A stretch of DNA of 64,000 bases, taken from the NCBI GenBank assembly GCA_002633005.1, contig NMRA01000026.1, forward strand, positions 255,407 to 319,406, written 5' to 3'. This DNA comes from Phoronis australis (lineage: Eukaryota; Phoronida; Phoronidae). Positions 21,350 through 34,154 of this stretch are shown here, in pieces (the stretch's first letter is position 1; each line of letters opens with the position of its first letter). A program made the position numbers and the translations under genes. Below the pieces are notes generated by a model. It was not told the DNA's origin. It did no database searches and saw only the letters and a program-made list of their open reading frames with translations.

Positions 21350-23197
21350 CTAACCAGAAGGGCAGCACTTGTAGGCTATGTTGACGTAGTCTACGGGTTT
21401 TTCCGTCGTCGTCTTCTTCATCCTTTTATTTCGCATGATGTTCTTAAAGGCTTCGATTATCTGCGAGTTACTCATGTTGCGCAAGTCTTTTGGCTTCAAG
21501 ACACTTCTTTTGTCAGACTTGTGCCGCCGGATGCTTCCACGCCCATCAACCAAGAGATCTGTGCAGAAGAAAAAGAACTAACACTGTACGTCATGAATAC
21601 AGAGAATAAATATATAATCACACACTGTGGAACTTTAAGCAACGTACACTATAAAAACTAATATTAGCATTCAAAATCAAACAGTTAGACATTTTTCGAG
21701 ATAAGATAAAAATGCCCGAGGATTGAGATGAGGAAGACTCAGTTCAAAATCGTCTGTCAAGTACTACTCGTGAAATTAAGTAGACACCTGATCGGAACGG
21801 AAAGCAAGACCTCTGACTTTTAGGTCCGCTTGTGCGTTCACGTGACTCTTTCTTCTCGTCAAAATTAATTAGTGCCGGTGTAATAATTTATTGGAACTAT
21901 AATTGATTTGCACAAAAATAAAGAGTACTGCATCCATAAACGTAAACACGCACGGCTTAAGATTTAATTACCAATACAAGTTTGCGATAGCTTGATTGAA
22001 ATTATAGTATCTGCTGAATTGTCTTTACGTCATAGGTTCTATTCAGTTTCAGCGTTGAGCCCTTACGGCATGGTATACGTCCGAGTTACGAGTCAGCAGT
22101 GTCTGTATTAGTGAACAATAACTGAAATGATAACTCATGTCCAGAACAATGTGTTGAACTGCACTTGAGTTCATTCGATTTTTGTCGTATCTTCACGCCT
22201 TCACGTGACCTGCAGTGCCAGTTAACGTTTTCTTAAGACAGACAGCTCAACTCGTTTGCGCGAGATTCGGTACATACGGTATTCACACACAAGTCGATAT
22301 GATTGTCGTCGGTTCCTCGGCGGTGTTGAAGCCCGGATTCGATGCAAACATCTAGTTACACTTCCAAGTGTTAGTCAGAATTTATTCCTACACGGCGCTC
22401 TTTCAAATTTGTTCACCATTGAACGAACGCATACAAGATTGCGCTTCATAAAATGTTCCTGTTTTGAAGGTCTTTGTTGATCAGGCTTATTCTATGTTTT
22501 AATCTGACAAAAAAAAGAAAATAATGAAGGCAATTTCGTGACGGACAGTGGTCTAAATTAAACGTTTTGTAGGGCGGGTTAACAGCTCGAGCGAGAGAAA
22601 AACTACGAACTAGGCACGTTTATAACCTCATTACATGTATATGAGGGGAGATAATTACCGTGACAAAGAAAGTGTCAAATGAAAATACATTTTAAGGCAA
22701 TTTCGTACCGGAAAGGGGTCTAGGTCGTGTTTATAGCCGCATTAGATGTATATGAGGGGAGATAACTATCGTGACATAGAAAGGTCAAATATTCGCATCT
22801 GTACATTAGAGAGTATTTTGACAGCTTGCTCATTTTGAAAGAACACCAATAGGTGTGTAAGCGTGCAGACGTTTAAAAGTTTCAAAATGTCGTTGTTGTT
22901 AACAGCATAACAGAATTGACTTTCCCTTCAAGTAAAAGAACCTAAAACTGACGAAAGCAAACTGAAAAGCAATTTGAAGACATCACAGGTTGATTGCAGA
23001 CAGCACAAACTAAAAGTCACTATCTGTACAAATTAGGTTTTAACCATTTACAATGTAGCGCGCATACCTGACAAAAGGCTCTTTTCTTCCGTATTCCTCT
23101 TGCGTAAACTTTTTAAAAACGGCGCTGCTTCACACGATTTCACGATGACGCACGCAATCAAGATAGTAGCTATCAAAATAGCTGCAAGTTTAGCCAT
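21350..23197 (-). CDS. Candidate secreted peptide precursor (two exons recognised)
   Basis: Exon 1 (23197-23068) begins with a full Kozak ATG (ACAATGG). It encodes a signal peptide, MAKLAAILIATILIACVIV, followed by KSCEAAPFLKS and the basic site RKR. It ends in phase 1 at a GTATGC donor. Exon 2 starts at 21558 behind a good acceptor (CTTCTGCACAG), joins in phase, and carries further cleavage sites (IRRHK, DKRS, NKRMKK) before an acidic-to-aromatic stretch ending NIAYKCCPSG. The frame then meets TAG at 21350-21352, so the product would be 111 residues with a terminal Gly, the usual donor for C-terminal amidation. Alternatively, a GTTAGG donor after 21355 could splice to a further exon; an acceptor near 21115 would extend the frame with more cysteines (CCPSD-CDP). 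No family recognised: it lacks the cysteine pattern of an insulin B chain, although the CC motif recalls an A chain. Layout supports a neuropeptide or hormone precursor; identity is unknown. Confidence 0.6.
22540..22790. repeat. Imperfect tandem duplication in the peptide-gene intron
   Basis: Two neighbouring blocks share AAGGCAATTTCGT, a TATAACCTCATTACATGTAT-like part, TATATGAGGGGAGATAA and CGTGACA.AGAAAG.GTCAAAT, at about 22525-22680 and 22693-22790. Nothing coding is seen. Confidence 0.6.
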
Positions 23198-23414
23198 TGT
23201 TCACGTCTTTTAATTTGTTCGACGAATATGTACGACTGCGGTTACTGTATTAACTTTGACTATCGCGGACACTGTTGCTTGTGTAGCGCGATTTTTTTTT
23301 CACGATTTCTAAGGTCGACGAGACAGTAGAGCGTTCATCTGCTCACTGGCGCTGGTGGTAGATGTAGTACCGTGGTTAGCTGCGTAATAGTACAAATTTC
23401 TCTATCAGAACAAG

Positions 23415-23422
23415 TTTATATA
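23415..23422 (-). promoter_or_regulatory. TATA box of the peptide precursor gene
   Basis: The minus strand reads TATATAAA at 23422-23415, in the context GGCTATATAAACTTG. Transcription starting about 25-30 bp downstream would give a 5' UTR of roughly 190 bp before the ATG at 23197. A TATA promoter suits a tissue-restricted secreted peptide gene and supports the gene call. Confidence 0.55.
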
Positions 23423-26400
23423 GCCGATTGAACGATCCCGGGTCTTGACCCGGGAGTGACAAAGCATGAGAGAGCAATTGTCGGTCCAGGAAGAAAATCT
23501 CCTAAATTCGAGAATAATTATAGAGAAGAATTTTCAGAACACCGAACACAGTTCGTATCAGCTTTTTATACCACGCATTGTCTTGGCATTCTTTCATCGT
23601 GTTTCTTTGCCTGGACTAAATTGCTTTCACGTCATGAAACGTTCGTCCAGGTCTGTGAAAGAAAACAACAGGGCAAACTCGGTCGATAATCTTTAATTTC
23701 TCAAGTTTCAAACCAGCCGATCCACAAGAACAAGGTAAACACACTTTTAATACTCATCGATCTGTACGGAACTGGAATTACAACGAATTCAGCTGTAAAC
23801 AGGTGAACGCTAACCCAAGCCAACTCACTCAGTCGGACAGCGGAGAATGAGCAGGATATTGCTAAAATTTCAAAAAACTGATATTTGCACCTATAATTTC
23901 CTAAGAATGTATTTAGCTGTTTTATTTTGATTTCTTAGAATGTATATTTTGTCTGTATCTAACTGGTAAGCGTGTATTAGCGCCCTCCTTTGAGCGACAT
24001 AAATTTCATTCGTGATTTGCGTCAACCAAAAATCTTATCGGATCTTTCTTGCTTTATTCGTTGTTTTACTCAATGTTTTGAAAACTTCCATGGAGTGTTA
24101 TCGGATAACAATACATATGTTAGCTTAGTTTCAATTTCCGTCAGTAAACATAGTACTTTGCCTTTGTTTTCAGTTATTCCAGATAAGTGAGAACTTCGAA
24201 AAAGTGATCCAGTGAACAAAAAGTACGTCGTACGTTACTTTATTTGTCGGTAGTTATTTGTCAGTAAACCAGTTATTTTACGTCTTGCACGCGCGTGTGA
24301 TAATGAAATTTGTTTAAGCTCTGTATGATCAGAAACACTGCATATGCCTATATAAATGAACGCACCCCGGGGGAGGATGCGGGGCTCGAACGAGTTCCCC
24401 ATTTTGCGAAGTGGGCAAAAAGATCCAACTCAGAAAAACAAAATCTCCGAAAGAAGTAGAAAACGAGACGAAAGTCCATTAAGAAGTCAAACACTACCAA
24501 AATTCGGTGAATGCACAATTCATATCTCTGAACGTACCCATTCTCAAAAATACAAGCCCCCCTATTTTTAGGCTGCGTCCGCGCATGCTTGTAAACACTC
24601 AAGCGTTTCGGGTAGTTTATCTTGTTTATTTTAAGAGCTTTCCATCAAAAACAGTTTCAAAGCCCTCTTGTAACAGAAAAGTCAAATTTTAACCACAAAT
24701 TTATTCTTGGTTTCCTGTCAAGTACTTCGTCCAACCCCGAATATACGTAGGTGCAGCCTCACATACAGACGTATTGGTCTACACACCCTGAAGAAGCTAT
24801 TCGTTAGATTTTAATTTGGATTTTAACCCCATAAAAGGAATTTTACGCAAAGTAAAACTTAAGTAAAAAATTATCATTCCTACACGAGTATCTTGTCCGG
24901 ATTTTGCAACACCAAAATCGGCGCCAAAATAGAATGGTGGCGAACCTCGTCTTACAATTGCACTGTTGCTGTTTTCAGAGCCACCTTTCAGTTATTCAAG
25001 CTCTCTGTGTAACTTATAAATTAAATGGAAAGTTCGTCAAAGGGAATTAAGATTAAAACCAACTTCACTTTTATACATGTAAGCAATCAGTATTTCAAAA
25101 CGCATTGTCAACGAAACAGTATGCATCGGTTTAAAAAGACGACGGTTCGTGACAGCCAGGGCACGTGGCCACTGCTGCCAAATTTCCAAGAGTATTTCGT
25201 GAATTATCGCATGCGTTTGAGTTTGTGTGGACTTCGTGATCTACAGAGTGCGTGTACACTATATGCCGCAGCGAAATGATCAACTATTGTTGCACGGGTC
25301 GCATAATCATTCTACAGTGTAGATCACGTAGATACACACGCGGATATCCAAATTCGTCATTTGATCTAAAGCACAAGGTTAGCTTTGTATGAAATTTGCC
25401 ACAATGAGCGCTACTGAAAACATTTTATACCTAAAGGCGAACTTTTTTGCAGTTGTTAAAATGAAAACGTTTTAAAAAAACATGAGCTCAGCTGACCATT
25501 CAGTAAGTAATGGTGAAGGTAACAAAAAGATTTCACTACTTTTCATTTTCAATTCGTTCTTCTTTTAAAAATATCATTTTTGTAAATTGAAAGTTTGAAC
25601 ACGGTTGTCATGGCTGTTCTGTCGTCAGCAGTGCCCGCTACGCGGTATAAGGTCTCAAGTCGTCAAAGCTGTTGACATGACGGCAGCTGCGCGCGCGATG
25701 ACATTGTATTACAAGACTTGGTGCAACGAAAACACTAAAAACATGGATTTAATCAGAACCTCATCATACCAGAGAAATTGAAATCATGTTCGTTCGCTCT
25801 GGTATTAATGAACGTACACAAGACAATCCGCACGCCAACATCAACGCGTCCGACCACTACCAACACGTAAGCGTAGACGTCATCGCCTTTGCGTCCGCAC
25901 ATTTGCGATTTAAGCCGCAAAGCGCCGGACTGTTAGTTTTGTTTTTGACGACTGACCTTTTCTGACCGACCATCCAGTTTCTTGTTGTGTATGCGATTCG
26001 ATAACGTCATTAATTTTGGTTGATGGTAATTATTTGTTGTAGGATTAGGCTTATCTTGCGAATGACGTTGAGTTTGATCAACCACGACTTGGCATTACTT
26101 CGGCAATCTAGCTTTCGGCAGTTAATCCCGGATAGCCATTGCGTTTGACGATACCTTTTCCAAATACTTTACCTCATCGATCTTGTGATGTTATTGAAAA
26201 AAATGCAGCTTACACCTGGAATTCACCAACATTCATATAATTTCTATTCAATAGGACGATTATAGCGACACTTATTGTTACCGGTACCCTTAGAAACGCC
26301 TGCTGTTTCGCTGGAGTTTAAAACAAAATTTGACTGTTACAAAACAAACCTGTTTTTTCACATAATTCTATCTCTTTGTGATCCATTTACGCGTTCAATT

Positions 26401-26549
26401 GGCTATTTTCTCTCAAAAGTCGGGCTGAGACCAAAAACACTGCCACTTTTGAACGTGTGAATATTCGTGAACTCTTGAAACGTGTACAGTGTCACACAAA
26501 ATCTATTTTGTTCATACGTTTCCCAATCTGTGGAGGGAACTAGGCTCAC

Positions 26550-26659
26550 TGTCTTTCCTTCAAAATCCACTTTGTGAAGCAAACGTTCAAAGCACCGCTG
26601 TGAGTCTTGGTATTTTGCCAATATACTACAGAGGCGCGCGCTCCCTTGTTTGACCTGCT
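26550..26659 (-). CDS. Possible orphan exon
   Basis: On the minus strand a strong pyrimidine-rich acceptor (TTTCTGTTTTCCTAG) precedes an open stretch starting QVKQGSARLCSILAKY, and a GTGAGC donor follows at 26549. The peptide is helical and protein-like, with two cysteines, but I recognise no family and no partner exon. The frame stays open past the donor to 26403. It may be a chance ORF or part of a non-coding transcript. Confidence 0.2.
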
Positions 26660-27072
26660 CTAGGAAAACAGAAACGACAAAAATTGCCTTCAACTGAGAA
26701 ATTGTTCATATCTCGCTTTATTAACGTTGTTGTCAGCAGTTTATAACTCATAGCGAATTTTACCAATGGATATGCGTCACAAATCAGCAAGAGTTTTTTT
26801 AAATTACAGGTAATGTCAGGTGAGCTTAATGAAGGGAGTTAGCTTCAGAAAGTAAACTAGACTACAATTAAGTAGAATCTCACATAGCTGGACCCGGCGA
26901 CAAAGGGAAACGATTCACAAAACTCTTTTCCTACGTTACATTTCGATATACATGTACGTCCTTTAAGGGGTCGCTGGCAATAAGAAGACATTTAAGTAGC
27001 ACATTTGTATATCCTCTCTTGAGCTTTTAAGCAATACGTGAATTTGTGTGGCTCACAACTGTCGACACTTTC

Positions 27073-27219
27073 AACCCATAGGCGGCGCACCATAAGGGGC
27101 TGTGGGAGCTGTATCCCCACCTTTCCAGTGCTGCAACGCCCATGGTCTGTAGGCAGAGCACCGCACGGGGGCTAGGGGGGCTTTAGCCCCCGATTTTTTT
27201 CAGTGCTGCGCCGCCCATG
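27073..27219. repeat. Short element with GC-rich terminal inverted repeats
   Basis: The ends read CCATAGGCGGCGCA (27077-27090) and TGCGCCGCCCATG (27207-27219), which are near-perfect inverted repeats about 145 bp apart. The inside repeats GGGGCT...CCCC and CAGTGCTGC segments. It is non-coding and typical of a very short MITE. Confidence 0.6.
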
Positions 27220-28026
27220 TCAACGACAAAAAATGTGAACGCAAGGGGGTAAATGCCGGCTTTAAAATGTTCCTAAAATGTTGATAGCAAAAATTAAAAA
27301 ATAAATTTTGTTATAAGAAACGCTTTTGGAGCTGAGAGAGCCTGGCCTATTAAAAGGTTTAAAATTTGTCTGCTTTTGAACATGTGGTTTGTTATGGGCA
27401 ACCCGCATTGGCACCGCAACTAAGGTGCGGGCTAATTTAAAGTTTTATTATATACGTGGCGCATAATGTAAAAGACAGTATTCGTCAACAACTGCAGACA
27501 ACTCTCAAAAGTAATTTCAAGAAACACGGATGTATTCTCTTTTGTGTAATTTGTTCTGTACGTTTATGTCTATCGCTGAATGACGTCATATCGCTCAAGC
27601 CACGACCACCAGGATTATCATCGAAATTATAATCCGGACATGCAAAAAGAATACTACCAAAACAATTTATAGCGGGTTAGTATGAGCTATCGCGTACAGT
27701 TTCTTTATGAGTTTGATCTGTCAACACATGCATGTAACTTCCAGGAATCATTTAAAAGGAGTTTTCAGAAGAAAACTGTATCACCACTCTTAGTTACAAA
27801 CTGCACTTGGAAGTTGAGGTCACGACAAAACCGTCAGTTGTTTATGTTTACAAGGTTGTTCAAGTTCCAGCTACCTTTGTACCGTACTTTGTTTACATTT
27901 ATGAAGGTTACTAATCTAAATAGAAATAATAATCCATTGTAGTCTCCAGGTTATCTTAGTGACATTTATTTATAACATAATGATTGTTTTTCACGATGAA
28001 GACAATACGTTCACCGAGCAAAAACT

Positions 28027-28560
28027 TTGACCTTGACCCTTTTTAATGTCCCGAGAACGCAATATTTCGTGAACTTGAGTGCTTTGCAAATAAGTTTTAA
28101 GGATCCGGCTACCGTAACGAAAATCTCGCCACAAAACGTTACGGTTATGCATTTTGTATAGGGCCCTTTAAAAATGCCTAGGCTTCGGCCAACTTCGCCA
28201 ACTTCGGAGCACCATATCTCGGAAATGGCTGATCGGATGCACGCGAAACTTTGAGATAGTATGTTTTATGCAAAACACTGTTAATGGAAATGTGTTTTTC
28301 AAATGTTACACTTGCAAATTAAAAATTGCTTTGATGATTCATCAAAATATTGCGCAAAATTTAATCGTAAATTTGGCTTAAAGCAGGTTACAGCGTTTTT
28401 TGAGACCTCACTCATATCACATAAAACTTGGTAATTAAGTAATACTGCTGCCTTGCTTTCAATGTATTTTTGTTTTTGACTAATTTTAGCATGGTCACGT
28501 GACCTATTGTCAAAATCTAATTCCCAGACTTTCTCCTTTCAGAAAATGCGTGTACGTACT
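28027..28560 (+). repeat. Dispersed repeat shared with 51290-51720
   Basis: Both blocks contain CATATCTC.GAAATGGC.GAT followed by GAAACTTT.AGATA, then a CAGCGTTTTT segment and a GT.ACGTGACCTATT segment in the same order and orientation. Identity is moderate. No ORF. Probably an old non-autonomous transposon copy. Confidence 0.55.
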
Positions 28561-31500
28561 AAGTTAAAAGTTTTGTAAATATTTGGCCAAACATGCACAC
28601 TCTAAAATCGTTAATACTCTGCACATGCGCCGAGTTTGACATAAGAAACACGTCACGTTCCTCCAAACAGCTATTAGTATACAGCAACACAGGAAACGTT
28701 GAAGATCATGAACAATAACCGACGAGCAAATTTTGGCAATTTGTTTACCATGTAAGGCAACATCCGGGATAGTTCATTATGCATAATGGTGATATATTCA
28801 GTATTTATTTGCTAAGTTCTTTGACGTGCACTTTAAGCAGCCACGCTCAGTGTGAGATAAGAAACTAATAACATGTGAATATTATACAACGACGGGACAT
28901 AAACTTGATATCTATACAGTACTCACCTTGAACGACGTGCAATCATTTATTGAGAGAAAACATTTTTACCAATTTCAACGAGGCTTGTTGGATTTCTTTC
29001 TAAATTTAATAACAATTTTCAAAATCTTTTGCCCATTTGTTCATAAAAATTTTTGACGAAGTGCTTCAGAATCGAACAACTGCAAAGCCGACAAACCAAA
29101 CTCGTCAGGTGTCCCTTCACATTGTATAACTTTTTGTCATATAAGTAATGCCGGGCCTGTTATTACTGAACGTAGCTTGTTACGTAATCTTGTGAACTGG
29201 ATTTTTTTAATATTAGCACCTTTAGCCGCGATGGTCTGTTAAAGTGGACTGTTTTAGCAATGCTACAGTATGAAGGAAAACGAAGGATGAGGGTCGGCGG
29301 CAGGTGGCACGGCGTACGTCCCAGGCATCATTAACCGAATAAAGTTACTTGCATGCGTTCGTAACAATATAGAGACATTTGCTGAACCTTATGTGGACGT
29401 CTTTTTTTAATACGTAGTGAAGCGAGAGTTTCAAAATGAGCTCGGGTTCGCACCTTACGACTTAGCTTTGCAGGTATGAAGCCAATTGATTTACCCCCGA
29501 TTTCCCCACTTCCGAGTCTCAAGCTTAAATTCTCAAATGCAATGTCATCACAATTTCTGACGATGGTTACACAACCAAAACCTGAAACAACATTGTAATC
29601 CTAATCGCAACACTAACGGTCGCAGAAATAGTATTGTCTTTATATAGTTTGTATGTTCTTTTCTCAAAACTTTCCATCTTTTTCAATCTAAAGTTGACCA
29701 TGATCGACAGACTTAGATAAAAGTTTATAAAGTTGTCTTAAACTTGTCTCATCCAACTGGCAGTCCAAAGTTAAAACAAGAACACGCGCACATGTGATGA
29801 TCGTAGGGATGTGTAGAGAGGCATGCATTGCAGGATGTAATCTTATCGACACTGTAAGGTATCGTCTAAAACATGCAGATAAAAGTGCGATTAAACCCTT
29901 ACCTGTCAATGCTATTATAATTACTCTGACCTGTATTGCCCATCGGCACCGGGACATGTTAAGAATTTTTGCAAGTGGATATAGCATATTTTTTGTTAAT
30001 TTGTTACCATAGTAACAGCATGCAGCATGCATGCGTACGCAAAAAGAAGACCCACCCACTGAACAATGGTATGGCTGAAAACTGGGACCATTGCGTTATT
30101 TTATGTTCTTGAAAGCTGACGAAGAGGTCTTTTTTGTTTTGAACACTTCATATACGTCCGCAGTTATTACATAAAACTTCACGTGGCTCGTTCATTGCTA
30201 CGTCTTGCTCTGGTTTCGCCCGCCAACGCCCACTCGTTGTTTGAACAAAAACTTTGATTGAATCACTGAAGTGAACCCAGGCGATTGCCTAACCCTTTAC
30301 GTCGATCATCTCCCGATTGTTACACGAATGACAAACGATAAGGCTATCTTTCTAGTGACAACGAATTGCCAAATTCCACTTGGACCCGGAGTTGTGCCGT
30401 GGTACAATCTGAATGGCGTCTCGCGATGGGTAATCGGCCTCCTATGGAGCGGACTCTGGCCGCAATGATTGGTTAAGACAAAGATAGGGGGAGATAATTG
30501 ATGATTGAAACACGAAAATTATCTTCTATTGCGGTTTATTTGATTTTCGGATTTGCAGCAAGGAATGCTTTTTAGCAGCTTTTTTGTAAAATGTAAAATT
30601 GCTTACAATTTGTGTATTTTATGTAGTTATACTTCGATTTTTATACGAAACATGGGAACTCCATTTAAAAAAGAAAAAAAAAACAAGACCAATACGTGGG
30701 CTTAAGTCGCAAGCCAGTCTGCTGGGATTCGAGAATTTGTAACATGGATTCATGTCATAGCTACTGACCCCTATGACGGAGAGGCCATGAGAATCGTTCG
30801 ACGTCGATAGTGTATTGGTTGCTGGGACTGAGAAAGAATGTTGTAAATGTCGCAGGAATTGTCTTATACACGCTCGACTGCCAACTATAGTCCACAGCGA
30901 TTACTTAGAATTTGCCTCAGAGCTGGCCGAACGATGTCAAAAAAAAATAAATAAAATAAACAAATAAATAAGCGCAACCTCTGGTATATTACCAGAATCG
31001 TTTTCTGCATAAACATTCAGTTACAGCCCGTCTTAGAACGTGAAGATCGACTTACAATTAACAGTTTAACGTTTGATTTTTATTTTTTGTCTGAAAAGTA
31101 AGTTTTATCTTTGTGTCATGTCGAATTACACATCGCGGTTCATTATTCCCAATGGTACGTCTGACGCATGCGCCAAACACGTGGCACCAATTGGGCTGGA
31201 CTTGCACTCATCCATTACGAGGCAGCTTTCCTTTTCTGCAGGATTACCGTAGTCCACACACCGACGGGTAATCTACGTCACAACCGTAACTGAAGCCAAC
31301 ACCTTAGCCCGGCCATTCGACCAAGTTCTCATAGACTGGTATCCTCCTTCGGACATGCCTTAGAGCAGTTCAGCAGATGCCACCCCCCTGTGGAGCGGCC
31401 CTGGCAATTGTCTTTTTGCGCCCTCTACATAAATCTCGCTGCCACTGTCAACTATTCACGACCCGGGAAAGTAGATAAATTTCAAATTTATCGAGTACAA

Positions 31501-31598
31501 CACTATTCACAAGCATCAAGACGGAACCAAACAACAGAAAAGTGAGATTCCATTAAAAACAAACAAACAAACAAACAAACAGTAGCACTGACTGCTAA

Positions 31599-31802
31599 AC
31601 TGAATGGAAACTTGTAAAAATTAAAGAACATTCAACGATATTCTCGTTTTATAACGATAAAACTACTGATGATTTTTCCAAACGTGGTATCCATTTAGGA
31701 AAGAAGTCTCGGTTGAAGTATGAAGGTTGTGTGTACTGTAGGAAACTCCCACTCGAACACTATCGGGGTTACGAAGAACCAGTGTGTAGAGGGTGCATCT
31801 AA
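31599..31802 (+). CDS. Short open frame with a CxxC...CxxC zinc-knuckle-like end
   Basis: An open frame of 67 residues without an internal ATG ends YEGCVYCRKLPLEHY, then EEPVCRGCI and a stop. Two CxxC pairs about 16 residues apart would suit a treble-clef or zinc-ribbon fold. Such cysteine-rich tails also close some transposases. It could be a lone exon, a transposon relic or chance. No splice acceptor is obvious at its start. Confidence 0.25.
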   Translation, partial: TEWKLVKIKEHSTIFSFYNDKTTDDFSKRGIHLGKKSRLKYEGCVYCRKLPLEHYRGYEEPVCRGCI

Positions 31803-32907
31803 CGTCGATACGGTGTCAAAGTATATGTACTGTCAACCGTGAACAGATATTTCTGCGATTGATTTGGCGGAGTGGCAAGCTTGTTAATTCATCAACCGCA
31901 ACAGTCGGACTAACCTCAGTCGTCAAACACGCTTAAATCCTGAAAATTTCTTGGGGAGGACCGTCAAAGCCCCGGTGAATGCCCAGCGTCTATCGTGCTC
32001 TCTCGGTTGCCCCTCCAGTACACATGCGCAAGTCTTCGGGAATTGCGCAGAAGTTCCAAAGACCGGAGTGAATTACGACTATTTCAAAGACTTGTGCGAC
32101 AGCCCCCAGTTAACTCAAAAGTGGGCGCTGTGTTTTGTTTTTTTAATGTTGCGGTGACGTAACGGGCCCAACATGTCAAAAGGTTACCTTTTCAACCTGT
32201 AAGGGTTCAGTTTGTAATTTACATGTTTATGTACCTACGAAAAATGACAGAATCATTTTTGAATACTTGATTAAGTTTCAGTGAACTTAGATGCACTGGC
32301 TGAACATCCGGGGAAATCAGATACAATGTATCATCTGACAGACAGCAAAGTGCACTATTAGATTTCGCCAACCTGGAATAACAATGATTCTTGACGAAAC
32401 CCGGTATATCACTTGCCACCTTGGGGTCAACTAAAACTTCGAGTAGCGAAGTTTCAACATGGAATTGCCTAAGCCCTGATGCACGCTATCAGAGACCATA
32501 AAATTGCAGCATTTCAAAGTGGGGGACACACCACGTACGTACTCCAAGCACTGAGTGCAGGAGGCGCCAGCAAGAATGCAACCGACATAGTATTAAAATG
32601 TCTATGCTTACGACGGTGTACATGTACACGTACTTGGGAGATGTGCAACGTTTCCGATGACGTCAAGCTCCGTGCCATGCCATACTCCGTGTATCCGCCT
32701 GGCGCGTTTCCGGCAGCGAGTCACATTGGCTAAAACTGTCAATACATTGCTCAGTAAAACGCCAGTTTCATCAAATGACGCCACAAGTGTTAAATTATGC
32801 ATATTGTATATTCAGCACAAGATTTTACAATGCTAATCTATACATACACTGGCTGATAGTACTAATAATGGCTTACATCAGTGACAAGATCAACGCAGAG
32901 CGTTGAA

Positions 32908-33557
32908 ATGCGCCCACGAATGCACCGCAAATGAAGTGCTTTTAGGGTTATTTATTTGTATCACAAAAATGGCAACTAGGTGGCGCAAAAACGTACAATC
33001 CATCAAAAAATGGGAACATGTCATATTTCATAAAAATTTGTCAAGGACCTTCAGAGAAACAAAGGAAAACAGAATAAAATGAAAGTACCACTTGTGGACA
33101 CAGCGAGCGTTGGATACGCCTGAAAGTCGTCGTCGGTTGCTATCTTCATATAAATACACTTACTAAATTTAATAAAGATCTTGCAGTGGGTTTAGGAGAT
33201 AGGCCTAGAGCTATGGGCGCAAAACAAAACAAAACTACAACAAGGAAGCGCCACAGTAGTCAGTCGCCATCATTAAATGTCCTCTTTACATTGAAAACAT
33301 ATACGTCAATTTTCAAAACCATCCCTAGAGTGATTTGGTTGATAGAGGGGTGGACGCAAAAAACAGATTAAAAAACAGTAAAAATGGCCAAACTACGTCG
33401 AATCCATCAGAACACGGGAGAATAGGATCACCTCACCAATAGATGCTTATATTCAAAATTTTATGAACATACGTCAAGGCATTTTGGAGATAGAGCAGCG
33501 GACGCCAGACGGACGGACGGAGATGACGGCATAATGCATATAAATATATGGGCGCAT
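32908..33557 (+). repeat. R1 element, near-complete copy with terminal inverted repeats
   Basis: The copy starts ATGCGCCCACGAATGCA (32908) and ends TGCATATAAATATATGGGCGCAT (33557), so ATGCGCCCA faces TGGGCGCAT as a 9-bp terminal inverted repeat. Inside are a CTCF-like motif (CAACTAGGTGGCGC, 32973-32986) and diverged R1 monomers, then a GGACGGACGG run. It is 650 bp, non-coding, and gives the probable ends of the family. Confidence 0.75.
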
Positions 33558-34154
33558 AAAAATGACCCGGTCAGCCGACGACAGTCACTCTCCGGCAGGG
33601 GAACCACTTGCTTTCGCCGCTAGGCCTTGCAAATCCATTCCTAAAGGAGAAATCCTCATGGTCACCAATAAAACATGACAGCGCGCTGGCCTCCGGCGGC
33701 CTAGCTGATCTCTTGATTATTGCTTGCGAAGAGCGAAAATTCGGCCTAGACGAACCAATCCCTGTGTTGTACAGCATCAATGCGACACTGCCAGATAAAA
33801 AACAACTTGTAATATGGAAAAGTAATTAAATTAGCTTAGTAAACGTTGAACAGCAATTCAAAATTTAAAACCAAGCTTTTACACTGAAACAAAGGAAGAC
33901 TATGCAGGTGGTAGAGCACCAGGAGTCAGAAAACATAACAATATAACACAGACGAGCACCACTATGACATGAATGTGAATCTCACAAGGAAACTAGTGGC
34001 GCCCCACCGTGCACAACGTAGAGTCCTAATATAGGACCAGTCGCAATGTCTTTCACATTGACTGTTCAATAACACCCTTCACAAATAGCGTCCTAGTCCA
34101 AGACTGAATATGTGTAAATTTTAAAATCCATCACCAGGCTCAATGAACTAGGTC

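Noticed and set aside
21350-21558. Insulin/relaxin A chain reading of the CC motif
   Set aside because: No B chain with its two cysteines is found in exon 1, and the third A-chain cysteine is only reached by an unproven splice.
21254-21661. 135-codon plus-strand ORF
   Set aside because: It is the shadow of peptide-gene exon 2 on the other strand, which has splice borders and phase support.
23456-23696. Two overlapping 76-77 codon plus-strand ORFs upstream of the peptide gene
   Set aside because: Both frames open at once on the strand opposite the promoter; chance openness.
29688-30059. 123-codon minus-strand ORF
   Set aside because: No motif, no splice partners, and an overlapping plus-strand frame is also open, as expected by chance.
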